A stretch of 55,332 bases of DNA from positions 1 to 55,332 of the forward strand of contig JAHBMJ010000150.1 in the NCBI GenBank assembly GCA_018398765.1. Direction: 5' to 3'. This stretch comes from Chromera velia. Taxonomy: Eukaryota > Sar > Chromeraceae. Below, piece after piece: positions 23,590-36,860 of the stretch (the first letter of the stretch is position 1; every line of letters starts with the position of its first letter). Under the pieces are notes generated by a model. That model made no database searches, was not told where the DNA came from, and was given only the letters and a program-made list of their open reading frames with translations. A program made the translations under genes and the position numbers.

Positions 23590-24635
23590 CTAAAGAGTAG
23601 CTTATTTCTCTTTCAGAAGTTTTATCTGCTGCTTGAAGCCTTTGATCTCCGTCGCATGCTCGATAAATTTTAGATGAGTGAGATGCACCTCGTGCTGGAA
23701 CACATTCTTTTGGAGACACACACTGTTTGCAGTCTGCAAAGCTCCATTGAGCTCTGCTTTTGCAGCTTGCAACTGCTGCTAAAAGAAAATTGAGAGCCTC
23801 TCCGCTCTTAAGTGATTCTCTTTTATAAGCCCCTGCGCCTCTCTTTCTTTGTGTTACAACCTCTCGACCTCTTTTTCTTTCATTCTAACTCGAATTTCTG
23901 AGGCTCTCCTCACTCTCTCTTTCTTTCTCTGCAAGGCGCTGTTCAGTCTCTCTTTTTTTCTCTACAATACGCTCCTCAGTTTCTTTTTCTTTCTCTGTGA
24001 AACGCTGCTTAGCAATTTTCGCTTTTTTTGAAGCCCTCTCTACTCGCAGTCTGGCCGTACAGCTTTTTCACGGCACGTATATGCCTTTCGGTTGTCCCAC
24101 ATCGAATCTGCTGACAAACGATGTCTTCTTTCAACATTTTCAGTCTCTCATCCATTTCTCTCTGTCGACTTTCTATCTCAGACTCTATACCCCTTTCCAC
24201 ATCTTTATGAACAGTCTCTACCGTCTTCCTCTCTACCTTAAGTTCTTTCTCTTCCTGTTTCGAGCGAACCTGAAATTCGACAGGACTGCGTGAAAACTCT
24301 GCCTTTTCGTCCTTTTTTTTTTTAATGGCGGGAAAACAATATGCCCCGTCGGTCCGACTCAGTCGTTTCAAGCTACTTTGTCGTTTTCTCCCTTCCTGAC
24401 TGAATGGGTACAGGAGCTGCTCGTCGAAAGACCGGGTAGCCCGTATTACAGATCGGATTGTCTCTTTTACGGACTCTCTTCTTTCGATGCGAGCGTTTGA
24501 CTTCCGCTCTGCAAAGTTGAAGCTTTTGTCACCTCTGCACAGCAAGACAACGTGAGTAAACCAGGTGACGTCCAAATCATCAGAAGAAAATTTAAGGCTG
24601 TCTGTACCAGAAGAGAGACTGATTAGCCCCCCCAC
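23590..24635 (-). pseudogene. Broken coiled-coil protein gene
   Basis: The frame from 24635 reads a possibly folded N-terminal part (DLDVTWFTHVVLLCRGDKSF). It then becomes strongly heptad-like (KELKVERKTVETVHKDVERG, RQREMDERLKMLKEDI) until it stops at 24009. The same coiled-coil character resumes in another frame directly past an A7 run (KQRFTEKEKETEERIVEK). It then moves into a third frame that reads HKEREAQGLIKENHLRAE and KAELNGALQTANSVC to KQQIKLLKEK and stop, interrupted by one TAA and one TAG. Two frame changes plus two internal stops argue for decay rather than small introns. The family is not recognised. Confidence 0.55.
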
Positions 24636-25361
24636 CCAGGCAGCTAACAGCAGAAAAGATTCGCTCTGTAACCACCCACATCATGCTATAATCCCATGCG
24701 GGCCGTTTTCGAACCAGTAACGTGCATATATACGCATGTACAACACAACTGACAACAGGAGGCTCGAACAACAGAGAACCACAGAGAGAAAGGAAGTGCA
24801 GCAGGAGAAGAGAAGACGGGGGACTGCTCAATCGTCCAAACGACCCACCTACCGATCCACACTAGAGTACTTCCACTGTACAATGATACATGCATATCCA
24901 AATTGAAGAACATCAGAAAAGTGTATAGAACGAGATATATAGAGAGGCTTTAATGATGATTAATTAAAAACAGTTTTTCTATAAATTTTCTTAAATTGTC
25001 TCTTCTTCATATTATTAAATCAGAGTTTTGTTCAAAAAGTTTTATAAATCATATATCATTATCTATTAATTAACAATGTCTAAATCATTTTGTAAACAAA
25101 ATACTATATTGATATATATTGATTGGCTAGCTCATTAACAAAAAAATAATTGTTCTACAAGCGCGGTTCGCCAGCTTTAATCAACTAACTCAAATCAAAT
25201 CAATCAGTAATACATATAAATTAAAATACAACAGACAACGTATTCTATAAAATGTAATAAACTAGTTTAAAATGTCGTGTAATCATGATCAAGGTGTGTG
25301 ATAACTGCTCAAAGGTGTTGTGACTGGCTAGTTTGACCGCTAGGTGAAGTTACGCTTCGAT
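24636..25361. other. Intergenic, AT-rich
   Basis: No gene is seen. The right half (24940-25360) is very AT-rich, with short ATTAATTAA-like palindromes. Confidence 0.5.
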
Positions 25362-28350
25362 TTATGATTTGTATTGCTGACAGACCCGTGGGAGTGGGGG
25401 CCCCTCTTTCAACTGTTCGTCTTCAACCCTCTGAGCGCTCTTCAACAGAATTTGAAGAGTGGCCCCAGTCCACTTGTCAATCACTGCCCGATCTAACCGT
25501 TGTCCGTCCACAGTCGATGAAGGAGTCCCATCCACCGGGATTGGATTGAAGTACCGTAAACACCCTCCCTTGGTCGCCATATCAGGGGACGTGTCTGCGA
25601 ACCGAGAAGAGGAGGCTGACCCAGTCCCTGTCTGGACAAACGCACCCGATCCCGGCCCTCCAGACCCCTCCCCCGTTTCCCCATGCAGACCTGCGCCCGT
25701 GCGGCTGGCACCTCCAGGCGAGCCCTTTCTTTTCGGCTGCTGCCGCTTCTCCAGGAGGCCTTGCGGGGCTGTTGGGTGAGCTCTGAGGGAGACACACAGA
25801 AACAGGTACAGGAAGAGCATCAGGTACATGACAATCTTTCTGACGCACTGCATGGCGGATGGGCACCGGCAAAGAAGGCCCACGAGTACAGATTCGAAGT
25901 TTGAAAGGATTTAGAGATGTCTTCAGGAGAGTTTTGTGGAGGGAACGAAAGGAGACAGAAGCAAGGCGAGTTTACTCACGAAGACTCACTCTGTTTCTGC
26001 GTCTGCGTGGTCGTGAGGGGACACTTCCGCCTCCACACTTCCTGAAAGTGCGATGGCGGAGGAAGATTGCAACATCGTTCCTGTTGCGTTCATGGAAGAC
26101 ACCAACCTGAAAGAACAGAGTCGCAGGCAGAAAACGAAGTTTGAACAAAGAACAGAGAAAGCCACGGAAGAGTTTCGTGAAAGCTTCATACCAGCAGCGA
26201 CTTCTTATTACCTGCTTCGTGGGTACCAGAAGAATTCAAGAGCAGCTCGTCAGGACAACTGTAGACAACTTCAGAAAAAGTCCCTCCCGATTTTATTTTA
26301 TTTATCCATGCATCGATTGGTGTAGTTGCTTTTCTGCGCCTCTTTTCACTTCTCTCACCGTCGAATGTTGGCCTCTTCTTTGTCATCCCGGACGTACACC
26401 TGCACGAGATGGAGCAACACAACAAGAACAAAAACAAATCCACGGAGACATTTGATCCTCTGCAGGAATAAAGGAGTGGAGAAGGGAAGGAAGGGAAAAC
26501 GGGAGGAAAAGGGCAGGATCGATCACAAAACCACGGGAAAATGGGCAACGACAAAAGCCCGAAGAAAAGAAAAGGGCCCAAGAGGCCCCTGCAGACCCAG
26601 AGGGGTTCTCCCAGACAGACAGAGATTCGATCGCATAAGAGAAAGAGAACATCTGCCCCCCTCCCACTGCTCCACAGCAGAATCGGCCAGCACTTTCCTT
26701 TCCAAAAGTACCTTGGCACACAGATTCCCTTAATCTTTCGCTTTATCAGATCGAATCCTTGTCCAGTTTTCAGCACCAATGAATCAAAAAACAAAGGACC
26801 TCTATCTAATAAGGGCGGCCCTGCTGGAGAAGAAGCAAACGACAGGAACGAACACACCAGCGCTGACCTCAAAGGCGTACGCGTACTGTGCCCGACCGCA
26901 AAGGAAGACGTAGTCCAGACAATTCGACGGAGATGAGTACCCTGCACTCGATCGTGCAGACAGACAAGACAGAAAGACAGGATTTCACCAGGTGCAGATC
27001 GCCAAAAAGGCCGGCAGTAGCACAGACAAACAGGCAGGAAAGCCTGTCTTGCGAAGGTACAGGCAGGCATCTTTCTTGCATTTCAGCGAGTCACTGGGCA
27101 GTTTGGGTGAAGTCAGGCCGCTTCTCGAGAAGGACCGATTCAACTCTCTTGGAATATCTGCTTCCTTGAAAATGTCCCCCTCCCACCACCGAGGCCCCCC
27201 CTGTCCCCTCCGCATCCAATCTCTCCGACTTTCTGTCTCACTTACTGACTGATTGACTGACTGACTGAGCACTTCCGTCATTCTCCCGAAAGGACAGTCC
27301 AAGTTGAGAGTCTTGTCCATTGCGACCTCAGACATGATCTGCACGTTCTCGCAAAAGAAAGTGAAACAATCAAAGTAGAAAGCAAAAGCAGAACAGACGC
27401 GCCTCAAGGGATGAAAGAGAACAGCCCCGGTGAAAAAGAAACCATGCAATCATCAGACAACCTTACTCGCACGCTGACAGAAGAATATCATGTTCACGCA
27501 CACAGCTCGCGAAGGGAAAACAAGGAAAACACGCCAATGAGAAAACACCGAAGAAAAGACCCCTGCGATCGATTGATCAGAAATCCTCAAAGTCCATCTC
27601 TGCCCCCATCCCTGCTTTCCACTTCCCATGCGCCCCCCCCACCTCCATCATTTCGTCTCCATGTCTGAGGGTCTCCAGAGCATTCAGAGAGGCCCAGGGC
27701 ATAAAGATCCCCCGATACCCTGCCAGTGCATGCACACAACGGAAGGGGGGGCATTGGGGAAAGATTCAGAATAAGTTGTTTGGAGAAAATGTTACTCTCT
27801 TCCTATACTTTGGTAGTATACAGCAGATGTTGAAAAGAAAAGGATTGGAAGGGACGTGTGAGAAGACCAAAGAGCGAAGTGGAAAAAGTGTAAGAGAGAA
27901 TCCAACCGAAGAAGAGAAGGCCAGGCCAAATCTGACGACCGTCAAAGACAGAAAGAACAAGTCTCTTTGAGACGAATGAGGTCGAGGGTGGGGTGAGGAA
28001 AGAAAGAATAGAAGAACCAGAGAGGAAAGCTAGAGACAAAGAACAGATGGAGAGGAACAATGCATGGCTTGATCTTAATGCCCGCCCACCTGAATGCACA
28101 GAGAGGAAGACATGCGGCTGGTAGTCGACTACCACTTGATGGAGAATTTGCGTTTCTGGTGCCGTGAACGGGTGTTGTTTGTTCTGTTTGCCCTGGTTGG
28201 TCTCTGAGTAGGCCGTCAGGTTTTTCAACGACGAATCCTTAGGGGCAAACTCGGCCTCGATCGCCTGCAGTTACACATGTTGATGCAAACGTGCGCAAAG
28301 AGGCAGGTGTGTAAGTCCATCCATTCCACATTCGCATCCACACTTGCGAA

Positions 28351-28387
<37 letters not shown>

Positions 28388-29640
28388 ATACACACACACA
28401 ATTGGATCGATGTATACTTTATACTGATACAGAAGGTCTCATGCAGCTTCGACCGCGGCTTCAGAGACTGTCCAAGGATCCAACCCTCCAAGAGCCCCCC
28501 ACCCACCTCTGTCAGTCGCTGCCAGTCTCTGTTGATGTCCACCCCGTCGGCATCCCACCTGCATCCATCAATCCATGCGCACACACACTCATACATCCAT
28601 ACATCGATCCATGCGTACGTTGGCCAGATGAGCCCAAAGACAAGGCTTGGTGCGCAGTGAAAAAAGGAGAATGTGTACTCTTTGTTCTCTGTAGTCCGTA
28701 TCCAACACAGTCGCAGAGGCGCTTCGTCCAAGCCTGGAAGGAGCGAAAACGAGTGTGCGTGCCCTGACCGTTCAGAAAATTGTCCGTTTTCCACTTTCTC
28801 CCTTCCCCTTGGATTTGCGTTCAGAACTAATTTGACCTCCACGCCCTTTCCCTCCACTCCTCCCATTTGATTGAGGACCCCGTCAAGCTCTTTGCATTTG
28901 GGACAGTCGAGGATGTTCTTCTTCATTTCCTCGGACAGAGGAAGATCGGCGGCAGAGTCCAAATAGGAACCGCAGAAGTGAAGGAGGACGTTGAAGCCAA
29001 TCTCTGGAGAAACAATCTCTCTGCAGGCAATGGATTCAACCAACAGGGAGGCAGGGAGGAATGCAGAGAGAGAGCCGTTTCTCTCTCTCTCTCTCTCACA
29101 CACACACACGCGCGCGCGCGCACATACACAAGCACAGAGGGTCATGGAAGGACACAATCCCTCAGCCACAAAGAACGTGCCGACTTTTATTGGCGACAGG
29201 GGTCAGACGACACGACGTTTGAGGACAACTAGAAGTGAATCTGCGTCCATTAAGAGGTATACGTCTGGTCGCCATCCACAGAGAAGATCACCAAAGGATC
29301 TTTCAGACACATGACAGGTCTTCCTTCCCACTCAGTCCCACACATGCACGCCAAGCAGGCCTACCAACCTCGGGTGCTCTCCAAAGAAGACGAGGGCCCG
29401 TGATTTCGTTTCTGTCTTCGGGCTCATGGTTGCCTGCAGCGTTTCGAACAGGCACATGCAATCAATTAAGAACATCTATTCAACACAGGGAAGAAGGGGA
29501 AAAAGAAAAAGAATAGCAGAGGAGCGTTGCAAGAGAGAGGAAGGGAACGGGGGGGGGGCATTTCTTAATACAAATGGGAGCCGGCCAGTCGCGCAGGAAG
29601 ATTGCTAGTGCGACACACACACACACACACACACACAGAG

Positions 29641-29684
<44 letters not shown>

Positions 29685-31127
29685 NGAGAGAGAGCGAGAG
29701 AGAGCGAGAGAGAGAGAGAGAGAGAAGAGAGAGAAGACCGACTGACCACCAAAAGATGGAGGGCAGAGGAATCAGATGTTTTCGACCTCAGAGCCTGCAC
29801 AGAAGGCAACGCAAAGCTGGGATCAAAATAAGAGATACACGAGACGGCAGACACAGCTTGTCATCCAGAGACAGATCGAAGGACAGACGGCCAGACGAAA
29901 GAGTCCCTGTCCGAGTCCCACTCGCCCAGACTCCCTCATCTTATGTTCCTTCCTGCTTTCTCTAAAGGAAGGAATCTGTAGTCCCCCCCTTCCGTTCTTC
30001 CTTCCTTCCTTCCTTCCTTCCTTCCTTCCTTCACTCCTTCCTCAATTCTGCCACACATACTGTCCATTGAATCGTCTTCTACCGACTTTGCGTATTTGCG
30101 CCTGTGTTCGCGCTGAATTTGTTTCATCTTGCCCCTTAGAGCCCATAACTAAGTCACCCTGCTTGCGTGACGGTCTGCAAGTCTGTCAGTCCGTGCGTCT
30201 GTCTGTCTGTCCGTCCGTCCGTCCGTCTGTCTGTCTGTCTGACTGACTGACTGACTGACCACCTCCTCCAGTTCCAGAGGACATCCGGCTTCTTTGAGGG
30301 AGTGCAGAGTTGTCCGCATGTCCTGAAAGAAAAAGTACGCAGGGCATCTAGGTGTTTGCACATTCAAGAACACTTAGGACAGAGAATCAACCAGAGATCA
30401 AATATGCATACAAATAAGCCAGACGACTGAGATGAAAAAAAATTCCCCGAAAAGCAAGAGGAAGATACAAAGGAAAGACAGAAAGATCGCAAGATGAGTA
30501 GAAAGAAAGATAAACGCAGAGATAGAGAGAAACAGACAGACAGACAAGCGGGCAGACAGTCCAACAAAACAATACCAAGAACAAATCTGAACAGGCAGAT
30601 TGGCGGCTACACAGTAAGGAGCATTCATGTCAGGAAGCTCGAACGCAGAAACGTATGCAGTGGCAGACAGGCAGTGCCAATTGCTTGGTATACGATGGGG
30701 GCTACTGGACGGCTGTCCAGTCGAGTCGAAATGAAGAGACATCAATTTTGAAGATCTCGAGTCAAACTGTCATCCTGATGGAAGCATGTTGACAGGTTAC
30801 CCTGAGAGTTTACTTCAGCTTTTAGAACCAAAAATTCTTTCTGCAGGCTCATGCAGAGCCATGTGCATGCAAATAAATGCAAACATGTATATATATGTGT
30901 GCCTACACGTGACTCGCAGGAAGATGAGCAATCGCCCTCTTCTACAGGAAGGGCAGAAAAAGGGATCCATGGCTTGGTCATACAGTCACAAAAGGGCTTA
31001 CGGAGAACTTGTGATAGTAGGAGGACGGCCATGAGGTCAGCTGCTCATCGAATACTGAGGCCGTTGCCGTTGTCAGACCAGAGAGGACCAGAAGACATCG
31101 GAGGAGTGATATGCTTGTCCCCGTCAT
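25362..31127 (-). CDS. Secreted M14 zinc carboxypeptidase
   Basis: A metallocarboxypeptidase removes C-terminal residues from peptides. Exon 1 (31127-31002) encodes a clear signal peptide (MTGTSISLLRCLLVLSGLTT..., with ATASVF at the likely cleavage). Later exons give MSPKTETKSRALVFFGEHPR joined to EIVSPEIGFNVLLHFCG, so the Zn-binding H-x-x-E is split by an intron. VLNANPRGREKVENG follows, then an Arg exon (WIRTTENK), DADGVDINRDWQRLTE (substrate-binding Asn-Arg), and FTAPETQILHQ with HVFLSVHSG holding the third Zn ligand (exon 28264-28090). Next come NLDCPFGRMTEV, SPSNCLDYVFLCGRAQYAYA with FE (catalytic Glu, near 26860), VYVRDDKEEANIRR, and finally CLRYFNPIPVDG and VIDKWTGATLQILL in the last exon. 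The order matches the plant SOL1-like/At5g42320-type group. A hydrophobic stretch (VMYLMLFLYLFLCVSL, about 25830-25790) may be a membrane anchor or intronic. Not all exon joins were resolved. The insert between the catalytic Glu and the last helix is unusually long. Confidence 0.8.
28354..28400. repeat. (CA)n microsatellite in carboxypeptidase intron
   Basis: A CA run with two TA interruptions lies in the intron between the HSG exon (28264-28090) and the NRDW exon. Confidence 0.9.
29075..29735. repeat. CT, CA, CG and AG simple repeats in introns; one ambiguous base
   Basis: Simple tracts at 29080-29130 (CT, then CA, then CGCG) and 29611-29735 (CA, then a long AG run) lie in introns of the carboxypeptidase gene. 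The base at 29685 is N, so the assembly is uncertain in the AG run. Confidence 0.9.
30000..30034. repeat. (TTCC)n microsatellite
   Basis: About eight TTCC units lie in a carboxypeptidase intron. CTGT/CCGT tracts follow at 30198-30243 and GACT units at 30241-30259. Confidence 0.9.
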
Positions 31128-32119
31128 CTTGCCTGGTTCGCTATTACGTTCTTTTAGTGGCTGTCAGCTCTCTGAACCTATGTATGTAGACGGGCGATCC
31201 AAGAGAGTAATGACGACCACAGTCTCAAAAGGAATCGCAGAATGCATGCATACAGGGAGTTTCGATCGAGACAAAATATGTCCACTCCCACCCACCTGCA
31301 GCACACAAAAACCAGACAGAGTGGCAGCTTGTTCATCGTTCAATGCAAGGCTCTCTTTGCTTTTCTTCTTTGGTTCTGTAGTCGACAGGAGCTGGCTGCA
31401 TGGCTCAGTTGATCAATCCGACTTCCATTATAATTTATGCATGCATGCTGACTGAGTCCTGGCACAAACTAGCCTTTTCCGTGCGCGCGCGCAAAGCGCG
31501 CGAAGTTTGAAAGGGTTTTGCCTCAGAGGGCAGCACGACAGCTGTGTCTATAGAGTCGTTGGAAGGCCCCAGACTGGGAACCCCCGCAAAAACCGCATAT
31601 AATCAGGCAAACGTGCTACCCTAGCTGTGAGCAAAGATGGGCAGACCGCTTTTCGAATCACCGCGGGGCACTCAGCAAATTTCGGTGTGTCACATGCCAC
31701 TGATGTTTGCTGTTTCATTGCATGTATGCATGCATGATTTGATAGCTCCACATATATATATATATATGCCGGCCAGTATAAACGCCTCCGATTGCATGGT
31801 CCGACTATATGGAGTCAATTTGCAACGGCCATGTTCACAGCAACTTTTGTTTCGCCTTACTGGGACAAGAACATTTACGTCCTGTGTGTAGACTTTGGCG
31901 TTGAATCCGATCGAACAATACCTCACGATCACGAGAAAAAAGCGGACAAACCATCACAAGCACCAGAAGATTGCCATCAACAGCAAGCCTTGCGGGCACT
32001 TATATACATAGGATGAAGGCGCTCTATCTTTTGGCCTTCATTGCCTTTCATGGTCAGGAAGCTTTTGGGGCCGCGAGCCTTCACAGACAAGTGAAGGGCT
32101 CCGTCAGCCAACTATATAG
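31128..32119. other. Head-to-head intergenic region between carboxypeptidase and prominin-like genes
   Basis: This roughly 1-kb segment separates two divergently read genes and should contain both promoters. It holds a GC hairpin (CGCGCGC, AAA, GCGCGCG at 31486-31502) and an (AT)n run at 31752-31767 but no convincing gene. An open frame from 32013 (MKALYLLAFIAF...) could be an alternative N-terminus for the prominin-like protein but ends before a usable donor. Confidence 0.5.
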
Positions 32120-33720
32120 ATGCGCCAACGTCTACCCTCCGTGTTGCTCGTACCCATGATGTTCATTTTGTTTCTCTTCTTGTTGTGTGCTGCAGGCGCC
32201 CTGTCTGAGGTAAATCCCAAAGGAGCACAGCTGAGGAGGCGTCGACTTCGTACAGACACTGAGTACACATCGAAAAAAGACGAATACTGCTCAGGCGTCG
32301 ACTTGAGCGAGGAGCCTGACAGCACTGCTCAAAGCACACTGGACACCGTCGGCGGCTGGACTGACGGTGGGTAAACAGAACGTGCATCCAATCATGCATA
32401 TCTTAAGTTGACTTTTAAGTCCGTCTACGCATTCTTCGCTTGCTGTCGACCACAAGAGCATGCATACCGTGGAGCCAACAGTGATATATGAGCGTGTTTA
32501 TGACGCAAAAACTCTCTTTCTCATTCTGCGCCCCCCGATCTCTCTCCCCTTAAATCCTGCATACAGATGCGGCCTTCGAGTCGGCGATCTCGGGAGGCAG
32601 CTACGTGGAGTACGGACAGCTGTCTGCGGGGCTGTTCATTCCTTTTGTGACAGCAATCCTCATCCTTCTCTTCGTCTGCCCGTGCTTCTGCTTCTGCCTG
32701 ACTTGCTGCCGGTCAGCACACTGCCTCTCCTCTTCTACGCACCAGAAGTTTGATACGTAGTAGAGATGCCCTGGCGGGATTTCCTCACGCGCGTTGACCT
32801 CTTATCGTTCGAATCAGCAAATGGAAAAAGCCTCTGATGGATATCCGAAGTACCTTCCTTCCTTCCCTTTCCTTTCCTTTCTGTTTCGGGAAGCAGTCTG
32901 GCACACTTGCCCTGACCGTTTAAGTGGTCGTTGGCTTCGTGAGCACGGAAAGTTCTGAGTCGCCCCAAACTGCCAACTTTGGGTATGCGTGTTTGCACAA
33001 CAACTGCCCTTATTGTCCCTGGCATCAACCCGAAGTCACCTCGAAATTCATTGACTGGGCTGAGAGATGAAACATTAACGAAAAGATCTAGGTGACCGAT
33101 CGATCGACATTTCTTGAGAGAGGCACATCATGTTCCGTGTCCATGCGTGCAGGTGCTGCTGTTGCTGTTGTTTCCCCTGCGCCAAACCGGGGGGCCGGTG
33201 GTCTCCTTGCCAGGCGCGTGCCAACGGAACGACAGGCCTCCACCCTTTCAGAGTGACGGTACTTTTGGGCGTTTACGCTCTCGCTGCGCTTGGTCTCGTC
33301 ATCTGTGCGCTTATGGGAATGTACTACACGTCACTTGTAAGTGGGAGAGCGAAGGAGGCTTGTGGGGGGACAATCGACAAGACAAGTACATCTCTAGCAA
33401 AGAGACCGCGCATTCTGACTTCTGCTTTTTTTCATAAACAAACATCTAACCCTGCGAGAACAAGTATCGGAACCTGTCCATTTGCTCTTTGACCCTGTCT
33501 GCGTGTCTACGTCTTTACTCACGAAGGAAGCCCGTTTCCTGGTTCGTTTATTTTCTTTTTCTCTGGCCAGCATTTCTGAACGAATGAATGAATGGGCAGA
33601 TGGGTGGGTGGATGGATGCAGATGACGACGGGGATTGAGGGCTTCCTTGATTTTCATACATTTTCACACAATTAATTAATCAATCAATCAATGAATCAAT
33701 GAACCAACCAACCAATCAAT

Positions 33721-33763
<43 letters not shown>

Positions 33764-34108
33764 CCAACCAATCAATCAATCAATCAATCAGTCAATTCTG
33801 TATGGAAATCAATCAATGGATGCAGATGACCTCAGGAATCGAGGGCTTCCAGTGCGCTTCGTACACGACGATCGACGAATTCCAGGGAGGCACAATCGAG
33901 AACAAAACGGCAGCAGACTATTTCATGGGACTCACGGAAGCGAAAGGTCCGTCCGTTGGGCTGTTTATTCGATCAATCATTGGTCTGTTCTCTTTCGCTG
34001 GATTGCAGGAAATTCTACCTTAAGCATCCAGAGTCCCTCTCAGTTGTTGCTGCACGCAATTCATCTCCGGCCCCCGTCTTCAATAATGTTGCTGCATGTC
34101 CTTTGCGC

Positions 34109-34155
<47 letters not shown>

Positions 34156-35021
34156 GCACGCACACGCACACTTACTTTTGACTTGTCCTGTCCTTCCTTC
34201 CCCCCTCCCTCCCTCCAGGCAACCTATCCAAATTGGAGACCGACTTGAAGGTTGGCTCCGACTTCGTCAACAGCGTCGACGCAGAGGTAGGCCGGTGCGT
34301 GTTTTTGCTTTTTGTACTGACTGATTGTACCTTTGCCGCAGTGTCTCTGCATGGATGAGGTGATTGATGAAGGAAGGAGGAGCTTCTTTGTTGGGAGGAC
34401 AGAGCTCGACAGATAATGTGATAGTTATCCTTTCTCTGTGGGTCAAGGCTTCGGAATGAGCTTCGATGCCCCATCAGTCGTTCCAGTCGGTTCCAAACAT
34501 TTGCAGTCTGCTGATGCTTCTCCCTTTTCTTGTTGCTCCAATGCCCTCCCTTTCCTGTCTGGACGAATGAACGAACCAGATTGATGCGACGTCAAGCTTC
34601 AAGACAAAGTACGACAGTCTTGTCAAGGACCTCGGAACAGCAGGGGAGACGTCTATCCTGAACACTCTCGCCAACGGGAACGCAGGACAGCTCTACGCGA
34701 CACGAGAAGTTGCATACGAGAGGTTTTCTTCTTCGGGGAGTGACAGAGCCTCCACACAGGAACTGGCCGCCTCGGCAGCGAGCGGACTGGAGGGCTTCGA
34801 AGCAGCCCTGGACGGTCTGGGAAGTCTGGTCACCAACAACAGCGACATGATCGATACAGGAAAGCTGGTCGGTCAGGCGGTCGGGTGGGAAGGCATGTCA
34901 TTCTGCTTTTTGGGTCACTCATGCGGAGTGCAGCTGTTGGTGGTCTTGCAGCCCGTGTGGAAAAGAGTGGAAAAGAGAGAAACATATAAGGTGTCTGTTT
35001 GTCTGCTTGCCTGCTTGGGTG

Positions 35022-35062
<41 letters not shown>

Positions 35063-36311
35063 GCATGTGTGTGCGTGTGTGTGTGTGTGTGTGTGTCTGT
35101 GTGTGTGTATGTATGTATGTATGTATGGATGTGTGTGTGCGTGTGTGCGTATATATTAGTATATGCTCGTATGCTTTGTGTGTCTGCAGGGGGTTCAAAT
35201 TGTCTTCTACCTTCTCTTCACCATCGGCCTGTTCCTTGTGTCTACCGCCAGTCTTGAACTCGCGTGTATGTTCTTCTGCAAGGGCCTGCCGTTGAAGAAC
35301 CCCCGGGGAGGAAGCAAGTTCCCCCGATCCTGCAAGGCCTGCACTCTCTGGGTGGCCTTCCTCTCTTACGCCTTCCTTCTGCTGTTCCTGGGAGGGATCC
35401 TGATGCCTCTGGGGGTGGTTGTCGGGGACTTCTGCAACTTCCTCAGCACCAACTACTACACTGCAGCTCAGGTGGGAGGGCAGAACGGCAGACAGACAGA
35501 CAGACAGACAGACAGACAGGCGTGTCAGAAGACAAGCGAGACGAGAGACAGATGCACGCTGGAAGGGTTGGGCTGGTTTAAGCACTTTGGCAGGCTTTTG
35601 CATCTTTTTCATGGCAAAATTACACTTTCATGCACGTGGTTATCGGTTTGTCATGGGGCATATCTCTGAATTACTTTCTTTCGGATGATGGGTGCCAAAA
35701 CGGGGTGCCTCTCATTTAATTGAACTGATTCGACCTCACCTGACTTGACTTGACTTGCAGATCAACTCCTCAAGTCTTCTGACCGGTCAGGTAGCAGACA
35801 TCGCCGCCTCCTGTCTGTCCTCAGACGGAGACAGGGACCTCATGGGAGCTCTGGGGATTGCAAGCGATTTCGAGTTCAAGGATGAGATGAGGACAAACTT
35901 GACAACACTGAGGGCCCTCTACCCTGCAGGAAACCTGGTACCTTACTCGAGCTATCCGTCGTCTTCACTCCAGAGCGAAGTAAGTCTGCGTCCTCGCAGG
36001 CATGCAGTCAGGAGGAGAGCAAAACCCCTTCAATGCAACGCTTCTTTTTCCTCCCCTATCACGTTGGCTGTTCTTCTCTCTCCAGCTCCATTCCTGATGG
36101 AAAAGCTCCAATGGCTCTCAGCCCAGCACCCCAGACGAATTTGGGCGTCAACACTTTTTCTACAAATCCTTCCCCACCTTGCCCCTTCATGCATTCAGGC
36201 TCAAGACCTCGACGATCTCATTGACGGGACCACCTCAGGAGACGCCGATACTTCAGGGGCGCTCTACAAGATCTCAGAAAACCTTGCGAACGCAATCACA
36301 TGTACGTCTGC

Positions 36312-36362
<51 letters not shown>

Positions 36363-36754
36363 TGTGTGTCTGTCTGTCTGTCTGTCTGTCTGTCTGCCTA
36401 GCTGGTACCCTTACTCTGTTGGACTGCAGCACGACGTCCACATGCTCTTGCTATCGTTCTTGTTCGAGTTTGTTCCATATGATCGACACTGTCTCCCTGC
36501 GTCTGCTCGTTCATCAAAGGAATGCTAGTGCAAGACAAGCGAGCAAACAACGTGCCTGAAATATCTGTTTTCTTTTCACCTTCCTGCCTTCCTTGCGTGT
36601 CTGTTCATCTGTGATTTGTGCGTGCAGACCCTCTAGACATCATGGACCTTCTCGCAGATGGTCTTAAATGCGGTCAGTATCCAGAATGGAGACAGTTGGG
36701 CTGTGAAATGGTATTCTGCCTCTTACCTGACTGCAGAAAGGTAGTTGGATCCAT

Positions 36755-36792
<38 letters not shown>

Positions 36793-36793
36793 A

Positions 36794-36860
<67 letters not shown>

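Noticed and set aside
30142-30260. Possible CRISPR-like regular repeats in the CTGT/CCGT tracts
   Set aside because: The units are 4 bp with no spacers; these are microsatellites in a eukaryotic intron.
36628-36740. Extension of prominin-like exon 10 into QYPEWRQLGCEMVFCLLPDC
   Set aside because: The donor TGCG/GTCAGT at 36672 gives the right phase for exon 11 (CGSFFTARQNF), so the extension is intronic.
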